The notes below the pieces were generated by a model. The model had not been told where the DNA came from and did no database searches. It saw only the letters and a program-made list of their open reading frames with translations. The position numbers and the translations under genes were made by a program. Of a stretch of 64,000 nucleotides of DNA, positions 45,413 through 55,400 are shown piece after piece; within the stretch, counting starts at the first letter, position 1; every line of letters starts with the position of its first letter. This DNA comes from Pirellulaceae bacterium. Its GTDB lineage: Bacteria; Planctomycetota; Planctomycetia; Pirellulales; Pirellulaceae. The DNA lies in assembly GCA_028280445.1 (NCBI GenBank), contig JANQLU010000098.1, forward strand, positions 1 to 64,000, written 5' to 3'.

Positions 45413-46354
45413 TTACGCACGTGGATGGAAACTGGAATGCACTTTTTTTAATCGCGACTGGTCGACGTGCGTATAAATCTGGGTGGTCGCGATACTCGCA
45501 TGCCCCAACATTTCCTGCACTTGTCGTAAATCCGCGCCGCCCGCCAGCAAATGAGTCGCAAAACTGTGCCGCAAGGAATGCGGGCTGATCGAAACGGGTA
45601 GATCTGCGATCAAGGCATATTTTTTGACCAACTCCCAAATGGCCTCGCGTCGTAATTGTCTGCCCGTTCGCGACAAAAACAGCCAAGGCAACGCTTCATC
45701 CGGGTCAATCTCCGCGCGGTAATTTTGCCAATACCGCTGAACCGCGTCGATGGCAACCTCACCGAGATGAACCATGCGTTGCTTGTTCCCTTTTCCAATG
45801 CACTTGCAAAACCCTTCGCTCAATCGAACATCCCGTAATTGCATATTGCTGACCTCAGAAACACGGCAGCCGGTAGCATACAACATCTCCAACAAAGCGC
45901 GATCGCGCAAATAAAATTTGTCTGATTCAGCGGGAGCATTCAGAAAACGTTCGACGGCTTTGGGCGAAAGTACGTCAGGCACTCGTTGCCACAATTTTTG
46001 ACTTCCCAACAACTCGGCCAGATTGTCATCGAGAATGCCCTCAAGTTGCAGAAATCGAAAAAACATTTTGAGCGACACGATATGGCGTGCCATGGTCGAT
46101 GAAGCAAGATCTTGTTCATTCAACCAGCCCACAAAATCTGCCAACTCGCGAATAGTCAATTTTGGAATGGACTTGGTCCCCAACCAAAGGCTAAACCGTT
46201 TCAAATCTCGTTGATAAGCGACGACGCTATTTTCCGACAAACGACATTCGGTTCGCAAGTATTCGATAAACTGCGAAAGCCACCGCGCCGAATTCTGACG
46301 CGTCGGTTTTTTCTTGACCTTCACTTTCTGCAGTTTAGTTTGCCGTTTTGCCAT
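45413..46354 (-). CDS. xerD: Tyrosine recombinase XerD/XerC
   Basis: An N-terminal SAM-like DNA-binding domain (FIEYLRTECRLSENSVVAYQ) is followed by the catalytic domain with RALLEMLYATGCRVSEVSNM (first Arg), GKGNKQRMVHLG (Lys), SPHSLRHSFATHLLAGGADL (His-x-x-Arg), MLGHASIATTQIYTHV (His and Tyr nucleophile). It resolves chromosome dimers. ATG 46354 gives 313 residues; GTG 46369 is an alternative. No integrase context nearby, so it is a housekeeping enzyme. Confidence 0.92.
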   Translation of the reverse strand: MAKRQTKLQKVKVKKKPTRQNSARWLSQFIEYLRTECRLSENSVVAYQRDLKRFSLWLGTKSIPKLTIRELADFVGWLNEQDLASSTMARHIVSLKMFFRFLQLEGILDDNLAELLGSQKLWQRVPDVLSPKAVERFLNAPAESDKFYLRDRALLEMLYATGCRVSEVSNMQLRDVRLSEGFCKCIGKGNKQRMVHLGEVAIDAVQRYWQNYRAEIDPDEALPWLFLSRTGRQLRREAIWELVKKYALIADLPVSISPHSLRHSFATHLLAGGADLRQVQEMLGHASIATTQIYTHVDQSRLKKVHSSFHPRA

Positions 46355-46520
46355 CGCTCGATTCGCCACGAAGGGGATGTCTATTTGTTTAAATCGACAT
46401 TCTTGTAACGCGAATCAAATTTTTGTCGAGAAACGAGGCTCGTGTGTGACAGCCACCGCATTTTAACTGTTGTATTGCACGTAAATTCGGTGAACACGGT
46501 AGAATCGTTCGCCGCGAGTC

Positions 46521-46573
46521 GTAGGGCCGGTTCCCACCGGCCATTTTTTCCAATTGGCTGATGGGAACCGGTC
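46521..46573. repeat. Type D repeat, copy 1
   Basis: GTAGGGCCGGTTCCCACCGG and, after a T-rich middle, TTGGCTGATGGGAACCGGTC. It forms an inverted pair with 46719-46755. Confidence 0.75.
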
Positions 46574-46611
46574 TTGAGATTGATCGTTGAATTTGTCGGC
46601 CGGATTGGAAA

Positions 46612-46697
46612 TCGCAAGCGCGACACGTGAGTGAGGGACCGCGTTCCGCAACACTTCTGGACGATTTTTGGTCCCTCACTCACGTTTCGGGTTATGA
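46612..46697. repeat. Type C palindromic repeat, copy 2
   Basis: ACACGTGAGTGAGGGACCGC on the left and GGTCCCTCACTCACGTTTCG on the right. Nested inside a type D pair. Confidence 0.8.
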
Positions 46698-46718
46698 TTC
46701 CAGATTCCAGTAGCACCC

Positions 46719-46755
46719 GCCATTTTTCGAATTGGCCGGTGGGAACCGGCCCTAC
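46719..46755. repeat. Type D repeat, copy 2 (inverted)
   Basis: ATTGGCCGGTGGGAACCGGC then CCTAC. The CTA at 46752-46754 is the minus-strand TAG stop of prmC. Confidence 0.75.
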
Positions 46756-47630
46756 GACTGACGGCGAGCGACAATCCAACGCTGCAGTCCGCCAAAATCT
46801 TTTCTGATCGTCACGTCTGCAAAACCATTTGCCTGCGCAAATTCTGCTAATCGCTCGATGATCATCGGACTTGATTCCAAGACCAAAAACTGGCCGCATT
46901 GCAACTCGACCATTTGTCGCATCAAATTTTCGCTCAGGACCACTCCATCCTGATCATTGGCAAACAGCGCGACGTGAGGTTCATGGTCTCTCACATCGAT
47001 TGGCAGATCATTGGCCTCTTTGGTACCCACATACGGTGGATTGCTGACAACAATGTTGACGGACTCGGGCCGCTCGACCTCCTGAAGTAAATCGCTCAAA
47101 ACGAATCGAACACGCTCGGAGACGCCGTGCTTGTCAGCATTAGTCCTGGCCAATTCCAACGCTTTGTCTGAAATATCAACGGCATCAACCGCGGCTTTGT
47201 CACAATGTTTGGCAATCGAAATAGCAATACAGCCACTCCCGGTACCGACGTCAACGATTCGTACCGGTTGCTCGGCAAAATGTTCCGCAATGAGGTCCAA
47301 AACGGTCGTTACCAGATGTTCCGTTTCAGGTCTCGGAATCAATACATGCTCATTGACATCGAATTCCAGTGAAAAAAACTCACGATGTCCAACCAGATAC
47401 GCAACAGGAACCCCCTCGGCTCGTCGTTTGACCCAATCACGAAATTTACCGCGCGGCTCCGCAGCGACCTCTTCGTCAAATCGCGTGTACAACTCGATGC
47501 GTTGGCAACCCAAAGCTTCGGCTAACAGGATTTCGGCATCCAACCGCGGCTGAATCGAATCGTTTTTGGCGAAATACTCGACCGTCCAGTCGAGCAGTCG
47601 CTTGATCGTCCACACGGTTTCTGCTGTCAT
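46752..47630 (-). CDS. prmC: Release factor glutamine methyltransferase
   Basis: It methylates the Gln of the GGQ motif in release factors. SAM-binding VRIVDVGTGSGCIAISIAKH and the NPPY active site in VVSNPPYVGTKEANDLP are present, with an N-terminal helical domain. Length 292 is normal. It lies 37 bases downstream of prfA, its substrate gene. Its stop codon and last bases fall inside a type D repeat, so the repeat may have trimmed or replaced the original end. Confidence 0.93.
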   Translation of the reverse strand: MTAETVWTIKRLLDWTVEYFAKNDSIQPRLDAEILLAEALGCQRIELYTRFDEEVAAEPRGKFRDWVKRRAEGVPVAYLVGHREFFSLEFDVNEHVLIPRPETEHLVTTVLDLIAEHFAEQPVRIVDVGTGSGCIAISIAKHCDKAAVDAVDISDKALELARTNADKHGVSERVRFVLSDLLQEVERPESVNIVVSNPPYVGTKEANDLPIDVRDHEPHVALFANDQDGVVLSENLMRQMVELQCGQFLVLESSPMIIERLAEFAQANGFADVTIRKDFGGLQRWIVARRQS

Positions 47631-47667
47631 GCAAATCTACTTCTTCAATTGGAATAGCTGCCTACGG

Positions 47668-48747
47668 CTAATTGCCGTCAGCACCCATTGATGAGCGTAA
47701 GGTCTGCCGATCGTGATCGATCAAAGCGTCAGTCAACAAACTCACGTTACCGGCAATGATTTGATCGAGCTTGTAAATGGTCAAATTGATCCGATGGTCC
47801 GTCACTCGGTTTTCAGGAAAATTGTATGTTCGAATCCGTTGGCTGCGATCTCCCGAACCCACCAAACTTTTTCGTTGATCCGATCGCTCCTGTTCTTCTT
47901 TTTGCTGAAAATGATCGTATATTCGTGACTTCAACATTCGCAGCGCAGTGGCCAGATTTTTATGTTGGCTCCGTTCAGCATGACACTCGACAACAATTCC
48001 CGTTTCGTGATGCGTCAATCGCACGGCCGATGCCGTTTTGTTGACGTGCTGTCCACCTGGCCCGCTACTGGCCGCATACCGAACCACGTCGTAGTCTTCG
48101 GTTTTTAAATTCACTTCGACATCCTCCGGTTCAGGCAATACCGCAACCGTCGCCGCAGAAGTGTGAATACGCCCCTTGGTTTCCGTATCGGGCACGCGCT
48201 GGACACGATGTCCTCCGCTTTCGTATTGCAACTCGCGATAGACCCCTTCGCCTTCGACGGACAGATGGATTTCTTTGAATCCACCCAATTCCGTAGGATT
48301 GGATTCCATCACCGAAATTTTCCAGCTTTTGGTTTCCGCATGCTTTTTGTACATTTCATACAAATCCCGCGCAAACAACGCAGCTTCGTCGCCACCGGTC
48401 CCCGAGCGAATCTCCATCACACAACGCGATCGGTTCGCGTCTTCGCCGCCGATGGTCATATCGAGCAATTCACTCCACATCGTTTCTCGCTCGTCGGTCA
48501 ATGACTTGATTTCCTCATCGGCCATTTCCCGTTCTTCGGCATCATCGCTTTCAGCCATCAACCGCAACTCGTCAATCTCGCTGATTACGGTTTTGAATCT
48601 TCGGTATTTTGTTGCCAGTTTGGCCAACGAGCCGTGCTCGCGAGCTACCGCAGCCATTTTCGATGAATCGCCAAGCACGGCGGGGTCAGACATCTGATTT
48701 TCAAGCTCTTCGAAGCGGGTCAGCTTCTCTTCTAACATCTCTTTCAT
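47668..48747 (-). CDS. prfA: Peptide chain release factor 1
   Basis: It reads stop codons UAA and UAG. The GGQ tip is in YAASSGPGGQHVNKTASAVR and the codon-recognition side in RVPDTETKGRIHTSAATVAV, which is of RF1 rather than RF2 type. ATG 48747 (MKEMLEEKLTRFEELE) gives 359 residues, the usual length; an upstream in-frame GTG at 48762 is less likely. Operon with prmC. Confidence 0.95.
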   Translation of the reverse strand: MKEMLEEKLTRFEELENQMSDPAVLGDSSKMAAVAREHGSLAKLATKYRRFKTVISEIDELRLMAESDDAEEREMADEEIKSLTDERETMWSELLDMTIGGEDANRSRCVMEIRSGTGGDEAALFARDLYEMYKKHAETKSWKISVMESNPTELGGFKEIHLSVEGEGVYRELQYESGGHRVQRVPDTETKGRIHTSAATVAVLPEPEDVEVNLKTEDYDVVRYAASSGPGGQHVNKTASAVRLTHHETGIVVECHAERSQHKNLATALRMLKSRIYDHFQQKEEQERSDQRKSLVGSGDRSQRIRTYNFPENRVTDHRINLTIYKLDQIIAGNVSLLTDALIDHDRQTLRSSMGADGN

Positions 48748-48999
48748 TTTAAAAATCACCAATCACAAATTTTGTTAACTAGTAGCACAATCGATAAAAA
48801 CGTGGGCTGCTACGTAGCTAAGAATCTGCTTGGCGCAAACAGAACAGCGCAAGATCAAACCGCAAAAAACGAACTCCGGCCTTCAACGCTGGTTTGCCTG
48901 GAAATAATTTGAGCTGAAACATGATTTGACAGATGAAATGGAGTGCTCACAGTAACGTCAAATATATCACTCTCGCCAATTTTCAACAATGAACATTGA

Positions 49000-49959
49000 T
49001 CACTCAGCCTCGGTAGCCTCACCATCGTGCTTTTCTCGAACGAGCGTTGCAAATACGGCGTCGATCAACAATTGCATCGTGTGATAAACGACCAACGGGA
49101 CAATGGTAACGCCGACTTGGAGACATAATAGCAACCCGATCATCAACGTTTTTTGGCTTCCGGCGATTCCTACAGCAATTTCATCCGCTCTGGCAAAACC
49201 AAAAACACGGGAAATCCCTAATCCGGAAAGCAGCGCCACAACATGTACCACCGTTGCGACAATCAAGACAACCAGGATTGTTTTCCAACCCAAATCGGCA
49301 GTTCCCGCGTCATACAACTCTCGCGTTTTGAGTGAGCCGACGACAACGATAATCAAAATCCCGACCTGAGCAATGACACTCAACAGGATTCGTTGGTTCG
49401 ATGCAAATTCTGCGATCGACCGTTGGATCCGAGCAAATTGGGCCAAAACGATCGGGATAATTACGAGATAAAACAGCTTCAAAATGATGGGCACAACATC
49501 TACCTGCGATTTGCCGCCCAGTGTCAACCACAGCAAAAATGGAGAAACAAAAAAACAAGTCCCGTTGGTAATGATCGTCACAAACATTGACACAGCGTCA
49601 TTCCCACCCGCTTTGCGCGTCCAGACCGAAGCGGTTGCCAATGTGCAAGGTGTCGCGCCGACAACCAAAAAACCGGCACTCAGCTCGGGACTGATCAAAA
49701 ACGTGGTCACGAAAAACAGAGCAGGCAACCAGGCCATGTTCAACAAACTGGCCGTCACCGCCGGTGCCGGTCGCTTGAGGACATTGACAAACGTACGAAA
49801 TTCAACCGCCAATGCCATCACGAACATGACGACAAACACGACCATGGATCGAAAGAAATTGGCCGACTCAAGCCAGATCAATTGAGGTCTCAACCAAAAC
49901 CCCAAGGCGATTGCCACAAACAACGAGATCAAAAACCAATATTGCCGAAAGAACTTCAT
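49000..49959 (-). CDS. Bile acid:sodium symporter (BASS) family protein
   Basis: This 319-residue membrane protein has about nine or ten helices, with FVLVVGATPCTLATASVWTR-like segment (VVGATPCTLATASV) and TNGTCFFVSPFLLWLTLGG as family signatures. Members move organic anions or arsenite with sodium. The substrate cannot be judged; no neighbour gives a hint. The 250 bases between it and prfA show nothing. Confidence 0.82.
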   Translation of the reverse strand: MKFFRQYWFLISLFVAIALGFWLRPQLIWLESANFFRSMVVFVVMFVMALAVEFRTFVNVLKRPAPAVTASLLNMAWLPALFFVTTFLISPELSAGFLVVGATPCTLATASVWTRKAGGNDAVSMFVTIITNGTCFFVSPFLLWLTLGGKSQVDVVPIILKLFYLVIIPIVLAQFARIQRSIAEFASNQRILLSVIAQVGILIIVVVGSLKTRELYDAGTADLGWKTILVVLIVATVVHVVALLSGLGISRVFGFARADEIAVGIAGSQKTLMIGLLLCLQVGVTIVPLVVYHTMQLLIDAVFATLVREKHDGEATEAE

Positions 49960-50090
49960 ATTTCTGTTGTTTCAAAAATTTAACTGATCTCGATTCTCAG
50001 TTGTGCTAGCTTTCAATTCAACCGCACTAGGAACGGGTCGCCCCTGCACCTAGAATTCCTCATCCAAATTTTTTTGACCCTGTATATAAC

Positions 50091-51230
50091 ATGTTGCGCT
50101 ATTGGACTGCTGGCGAATCTCACGGCAAAACGATGATTGCCTTGATCGATGGATTTCCATCGGGTCTCGAAATTGATGAAGAAAAAATCAATGTCGAGCT
50201 GGCCCGTCGGCAGGGCGGTTATGGCCGCGGAAAACGGCAACAAATTGAAACCGATCGCGTCGAATTCCTGTCAGGTACCTGGAAACAGACAACATTGGGC
50301 AGTCCAATCGCGATGCAAGTCATCAATCGCGATTACAAACTGGAACGTCTGAAAGAACTGCCGCGGCCCCGTCCAGGCCATGGCGATCTCAGTGGAAGCA
50401 TCAAATATCTGAGTTCCGTTCGGGGAATTCTCGAACGCGCCAGTGCTCGAGAAACAGCCGCGCGCGTCGCCGCCGGAGCCCTGGCACAACAGCTCCTGGC
50501 TCAATTCAATATCCGTGCTCTCGGATACGTCATCGAGATTGGGAAAATAAAAATCGAATCGCCAACCGATAACGTCCAGCAACGAATCGAAAACCGCGCG
50601 ACCAGCGAGCTTTATACGCTCGATCCTCGTCGAGATGATGAACTCAAATCATACATTGATCAAACGCAAGCTGACGGAGATACGCTGGGAGGCATTGTCG
50701 AAGTTACCGTGACCGGCCTTCCTTTCGGTTTGGGAACTCACACGCAGTGGGATCAGAAACTGGATGGTCGAATCGCCCATGCCGTGATGGCAGTGCAAGC
50801 CATCAAAGGCGTAGAAATCGGGTTGGGATTCGAATCAGCGCGTCTTCCCGGCTCGCAAGTTCATGATCCGATTCAATTTGACGCCAGTCAAACCGACGAC
50901 AATACGCTCGGTTACCAGCGCCCCAGCAACAACGCTGGCGGTCTCGAAGCCGGGATGACCAATGGACAACCGTTGGTCGTTCGCGCCGCCAAAAAGCCGA
51001 TTGCAACACTTCAAAAACCGCTGGAGTCGATCGACCTCCAGTCAAAACAACCGAGTACGGCCAGCTACGAACGGAGCGATGTATGCGCGATCTCGGCGGC
51101 AAGCGTGATCGTCGAAAACGTCGTTGCGATGGAAATCGCCAAAGCGTTGATTGACAAATTCGGCGGAGACAGCATCGCGGAAATGAAAGCCCATTGGTCA
51201 ACCTATTTGGATTTGGCTCGTCAAAAATAA
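50091..51230 (+). CDS. aroC: Chorismate synthase
   Basis: It makes chorismate from EPSP with reduced FMN, the last shared step to aromatic amino acids. Signatures: TAGESHGKTMIALIDGFPSG, RPGHGDLSGSIKY, ASARETAARVAAGALAQQLL, and NAGGLEAGMTNGQPLVVRAA. Length 379 is typical. One base separates its stop from the next start. Confidence 0.96.
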   Translation: MLRYWTAGESHGKTMIALIDGFPSGLEIDEEKINVELARRQGGYGRGKRQQIETDRVEFLSGTWKQTTLGSPIAMQVINRDYKLERLKELPRPRPGHGDLSGSIKYLSSVRGILERASARETAARVAAGALAQQLLAQFNIRALGYVIEIGKIKIESPTDNVQQRIENRATSELYTLDPRRDDELKSYIDQTQADGDTLGGIVEVTVTGLPFGLGTHTQWDQKLDGRIAHAVMAVQAIKGVEIGLGFESARLPGSQVHDPIQFDASQTDDNTLGYQRPSNNAGGLEAGMTNGQPLVVRAAKKPIATLQKPLESIDLQSKQPSTASYERSDVCAISAASVIVENVVAMEIAKALIDKFGGDSIAEMKAHWSTYLDLARQK

Positions 51231-51231
51231 C

Positions 51232-52464
51232 ATGCAAAAACTCAGTGACCACCAACGACGATGGATCTGTCGAACAACGTTTGTGCTGTTCTGTGCGGCT
51301 CCTACCCTGCTCGTTTTGGTTTGGATGCTGATACCCAACGGGCCTCGAAAATGGCAAAAAAAACTCAGCCAACAACTTGGCATGTCGGTTTCGGTCAAAG
51401 CGATCAAAACACCTCGCCCGTCGACCACCATGATTCACGGGACCGCCATCAAAATCGACGAATCGAAAAAATGGTCAATCGACCAAATTACACTTCAGAA
51501 AAAACTAAGTTCGCATTGCTACCACATTGACGCCCAGCCGATTGCCGCCAGTGATTTGATGGCGATTTTGCGTCGCATCATCCAGCGACAAATCACCGTT
51601 GTCACGCATGACCGCGCGGTCAACAACCTGCGATTCGACCAACTCATTGTAACCGCCAGATTGAACGAAAAACAAAAGCTGAAAATCCCTTTGCGAGACG
51701 TAACCATCTCGCTCCACGCTCATCAATCGAGTTGGCAAGCCAACTGTGAGTTCAAAATTGGGAGCCAGGAAACCAAACAGGTTCAATGTTCGTTAAACCT
51801 GGACATGGCCGGTGAACATCTCGTTTCAATTTCGTTGAATACCAATCAGTCACACATTCCCGTCGCGCTGTTTCATGCATGGATTCCCAACACAAAATAT
51901 CTGGGTCCTCGCGCAACTTTCTGCGGCTCACTCGAAATCAAACAGACTCGTAGCCCGACTCCCCAATGGTCAGCCAGTGTCACTGGCCAGTTCGATCAGA
52001 TAGATCTGCACAATTTGGTCAATCGCACGGTGAGTCTGGTTTGCAGCGGCACGGCCAAAGCGACAGAATTTGATTGCCAGGTCAAAAACAGCAAAATTGT
52101 TTCCCTGCGGAGCACACTCCATTGCAACGAAGGAGTTTTTGACCCGGCAATTATCCGCGCATTTGGACAGTGGACTAATGTCCAAATTCCACGCGAAATT
52201 CCATCCGCACAACCTTTCAAAGATTTGAATTTCAGATTCGAAATCGAGAATTCACGCATTAATTTGTGGAGTGCCAACCCGTCACAGCAACAACAAAATG
52301 TCATTGCGTACAACTCACTCGGGCAGCCGATGATTGCCAAAACAGGAGATAGCCAAAGTGAAACCGTTGCGTTTGTGCTGCGGTCACTGTTGCCCAAAGT
52401 TTATCGCGAACAAATTCCGATGAATGACCAGGCGATTGAGGCACTCACCCTGTTTGCCCAATGA
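51232..52464 (+). CDS. Hypothetical membrane-anchored protein, AsmA-like in layout
   Basis: One N-terminal helix (RTTFVLFCAAPTLLVLVWML) is followed by a periplasmic beta-rich part with repeated strand pairs, for example GPRATFCGSLEIKQT and FDCQVKNSKIVSLRSTLHCN. The overall layout is like AsmA/DUF3971 proteins but I see no defining motif. It overlaps none of its neighbours, sits one base after aroC and ends one base before the converging ccsBA stop. Length 410. Confidence 0.6.
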   Translation: MQKLSDHQRRWICRTTFVLFCAAPTLLVLVWMLIPNGPRKWQKKLSQQLGMSVSVKAIKTPRPSTTMIHGTAIKIDESKKWSIDQITLQKKLSSHCYHIDAQPIAASDLMAILRRIIQRQITVVTHDRAVNNLRFDQLIVTARLNEKQKLKIPLRDVTISLHAHQSSWQANCEFKIGSQETKQVQCSLNLDMAGEHLVSISLNTNQSHIPVALFHAWIPNTKYLGPRATFCGSLEIKQTRSPTPQWSASVTGQFDQIDLHNLVNRTVSLVCSGTAKATEFDCQVKNSKIVSLRSTLHCNEGVFDPAIIRAFGQWTNVQIPREIPSAQPFKDLNFRFEIENSRINLWSANPSQQQQNVIAYNSLGQPMIAKTGDSQSETVAFVLRSLLPKVYREQIPMNDQAIEALTLFAQ

Positions 52465-55400
52465 TCAGTCATTCGTGTTGCCTGCTAGATCAGTCGCTCG
52501 ACCGCTCCACCAATATTTCAATTTGAGCATGGCCAATGCACAGATGCCGAGTTGTATCCCCCAGAAAATCAAAAGCTTCTTCAATGTGCCTTCGGTTCGA
52601 CCGTATTGGTGCAATCCGACTTCCAACTCATTGACGCCATAGAAACTCCAGGTGACAACGATCGTGCCAATGATCGCCAACGCCGCCAATCCACGCTGCC
52701 GGACAACACCTCCCCAGCGGGCGTGTAATACCACCGCGTTCCACAGGACGATCATCAACGCGCCGTTTTCCTTGGGATCCCAGCCCCAGAATCGCCCCCA
52801 GGAATCGTCGGCCCATAAACCGCCGAGGACTGTACCAAAGAAACTCAACAACAATGCCACGCAAGTGACCAAGTGAATTTGATCGGCCAAATGCTTTGCC
52901 GTTTTCTTGTCCAAACGAGGTGAAAACACACCGGTCAAGATATACAGCACTCCCAAGAAGCCCGCCAGGAATGTCGCACCATAACCCATCGAAATGGTAA
53001 CCACGTGGGTTGCCAACCAGAATTGAGTATCCAGGACCGCCTGCAGCACGCCAATCGTGTCCCCTTGGTTTTTAAAGTTTCCGGCGATGAACAACATCGC
53101 CAATCCGCCGAAAGCGCCAACCAGGTTGCCCATCCCAATTCGGTATTTCAACTCCAACGACAAACTTCCAATGACGGCTGACCAACCGACAAACAGAGCC
53201 GCCGAGTAAAGATTGGTGACAGGCGGGCGACCAGAAACGTACATTCGCAGAATCAAACCAAACGTTTGCATCGCGACGCCGATACACAAGAACCAGAAAG
53301 AAAGCTTTTGGGCCGATCGCGACAGAAAAATCCAACTGCCCAAAGCAAACAGGAATGCAAAAATATAAACCAAAAATGACGCGTTAAACGGCTGGCTGTT
53401 GTTGGCATACCATTCCACGTACATGCGACCTTTGCGATAGCCAACCGGTTTTGCGTCCGCGACCGCTTGCAGATGCTCATCGACAATTCGATTGAATTCG
53501 GCCGCATCGCCGTCCCGATACGCTTTCCCCATCGCTGCCAGTCGTTTCGAAGATTCAATTGCCACGTCCATGTCTACATCGGTCAACAACTCATCCAGCG
53601 TTTCGATGGCACTGGCGACCCGTGAGATTTTTTCAGGACGTTTCTGCAACATTTGTAGCCGAACCGTCGCCGCATACCTCTCGGCTAATGTGTTGTATTT
53701 GTCTCTTGGCATTTCGTCCAACGCATCGGAGATAAACGCTTCGATTTCCGCGAGCGACTTTCCAGGCTCTTCCTGACTTTGGAAAGCGATTAACTCCTGC
53801 TTGATCTTGTGACGCACCAATTGGGGAAACAGTGGCTCGAAATAATGCTTGTCAACGATTGTCTCGGCCATCTTGATTGAATCTTTCGTTCCATCCTGTT
53901 CGCCGTAATGCTGAAACCAAAGATAAAAATCAACCAGCACTCGTAGCGTCCAACTTTTGTCGGCATCTCCTTCCCAACCAATCAGATTGACCAGGTCGTT
54001 TCGTTTTCTCGAACGGTCTTCTGGTTCGATCATTTGTTTGAACGCGTCGGTCAGACCCACGATGGAATCCAGATTCAAATCGGGCGTACGCTCGTCGATC
54101 GAAACTTCGCCACCGGTCACACTCAAATCCACGATGATTTCTCGTTGCCGACGGAGATCTTTCAGACGTTTTTTGAAAACTTCGTCATAGGAATAACTTT
54201 TCCCGCCGTCCGACTCACTTTCGTCATCCACGGATCCCAAACGAGCGACTAAAGCTCGAAACTCGGACTCGGCCGCACTTAATTCAGCAACGGTGTAGGT
54301 GGAACGTTTTCGCTTTGGCAATTTCAACGCATGACGAATTCGAGGGTCGTCAATTCGGATGACCCGATGCCGATCCCAACCTTCCTTTTTAAACAACAAA
54401 TCTGCGTACCATTGCGTTGCCGATACCCGTGGTGATTTGCGGTTCGGACGATGCGGCGCCTCTTTGCGGCTCAATTTTCTCAACGTATTGCGGGCCAATG
54501 TATCAATCGGCATGACACGACCGCCGCTGGTAACTGGAATCTGTCCAAATCGTTTCATGTCGTAACCGTTTTTGTCCGTCCCCACCAAAAACGGTCGGAT
54601 CGAGATCAAACCGCAAATGAGCGCCGTTGCAATTCCGATCGTTGGGACCCAATATTTGCTGGATTCGGAAAGCCAATTTCCCGTCGTCGTTGGTTCCAAC
54701 AAATCGGGCTCCAAAGCGTGGTCCTTGCTTCGCGGTGGAACGTCTTTTCGGCTCGGCTTTTTCTTTTTCGATTTCTCCAGTACTGCTTCAACAATCTCTT
54801 CTTTGGTTTCAGTCGATTGCTGCTGCTGGATAAATTTGAAAATATGTCGTTGAAATACAATCCAGATTTGTAAGATCATCCCGATCACAACAAACATGCA
54901 GCACATGTACGGGATCATCCAGCCTTCGTTTTTGACAATTTGAAACGTACTGACCTCATATTTCTGTCCATCGATCCGCAGCTGCTGATACCCCGACTGG
55001 TAGATCGTATCGTTACCGTATCGGAGCGGATCGTTCATCTCGACTTTTTGCTGGATTTTTTTATCGAGTTTTAAATCGTGCAATTCAAAAGTCGAAGCGT
55101 AGTATTTAGGCGTCTCCGTGCCAGGATAGTTTTCTTTGACAACGTCGATCAATTTGATCTTGTAAGGTTTTTCAATACGTTTCAGTCGAAGCGCAAAATT
55201 ATAAGTCTTGCCGTCGACGGTGATAGTATCGACCAGGCCAATTCGAAACGCTTGTTCACCAACCAGATGAATACCGTAGCTTTCGTCCGGGTTCTGTTTA
55301 CTGAAAAACTGGACATAGCCGCACGGCATATCGACCGTTTGTTGCGTACTTGCTCCACTGGATTTTTCCATTGGGATGAGATATCGACCTAGTCCGATTC

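Larger units (their letters stand above)
46355..46751. other. Gap made of nested type C and D repeats
   Basis: Type D halves at 46521-46573 and 46719-46755 enclose a type C unit at 46612-46697. The left part (46370-46520) shows nothing. The last type D bases hold the prmC stop codon. Confidence 0.7.

Noticed and set aside
45413..46354. XerD-like gene as integrase of a mobile element
   Set aside because: It has the length and motifs of the housekeeping recombinase, no attachment repeats and stable core neighbours.
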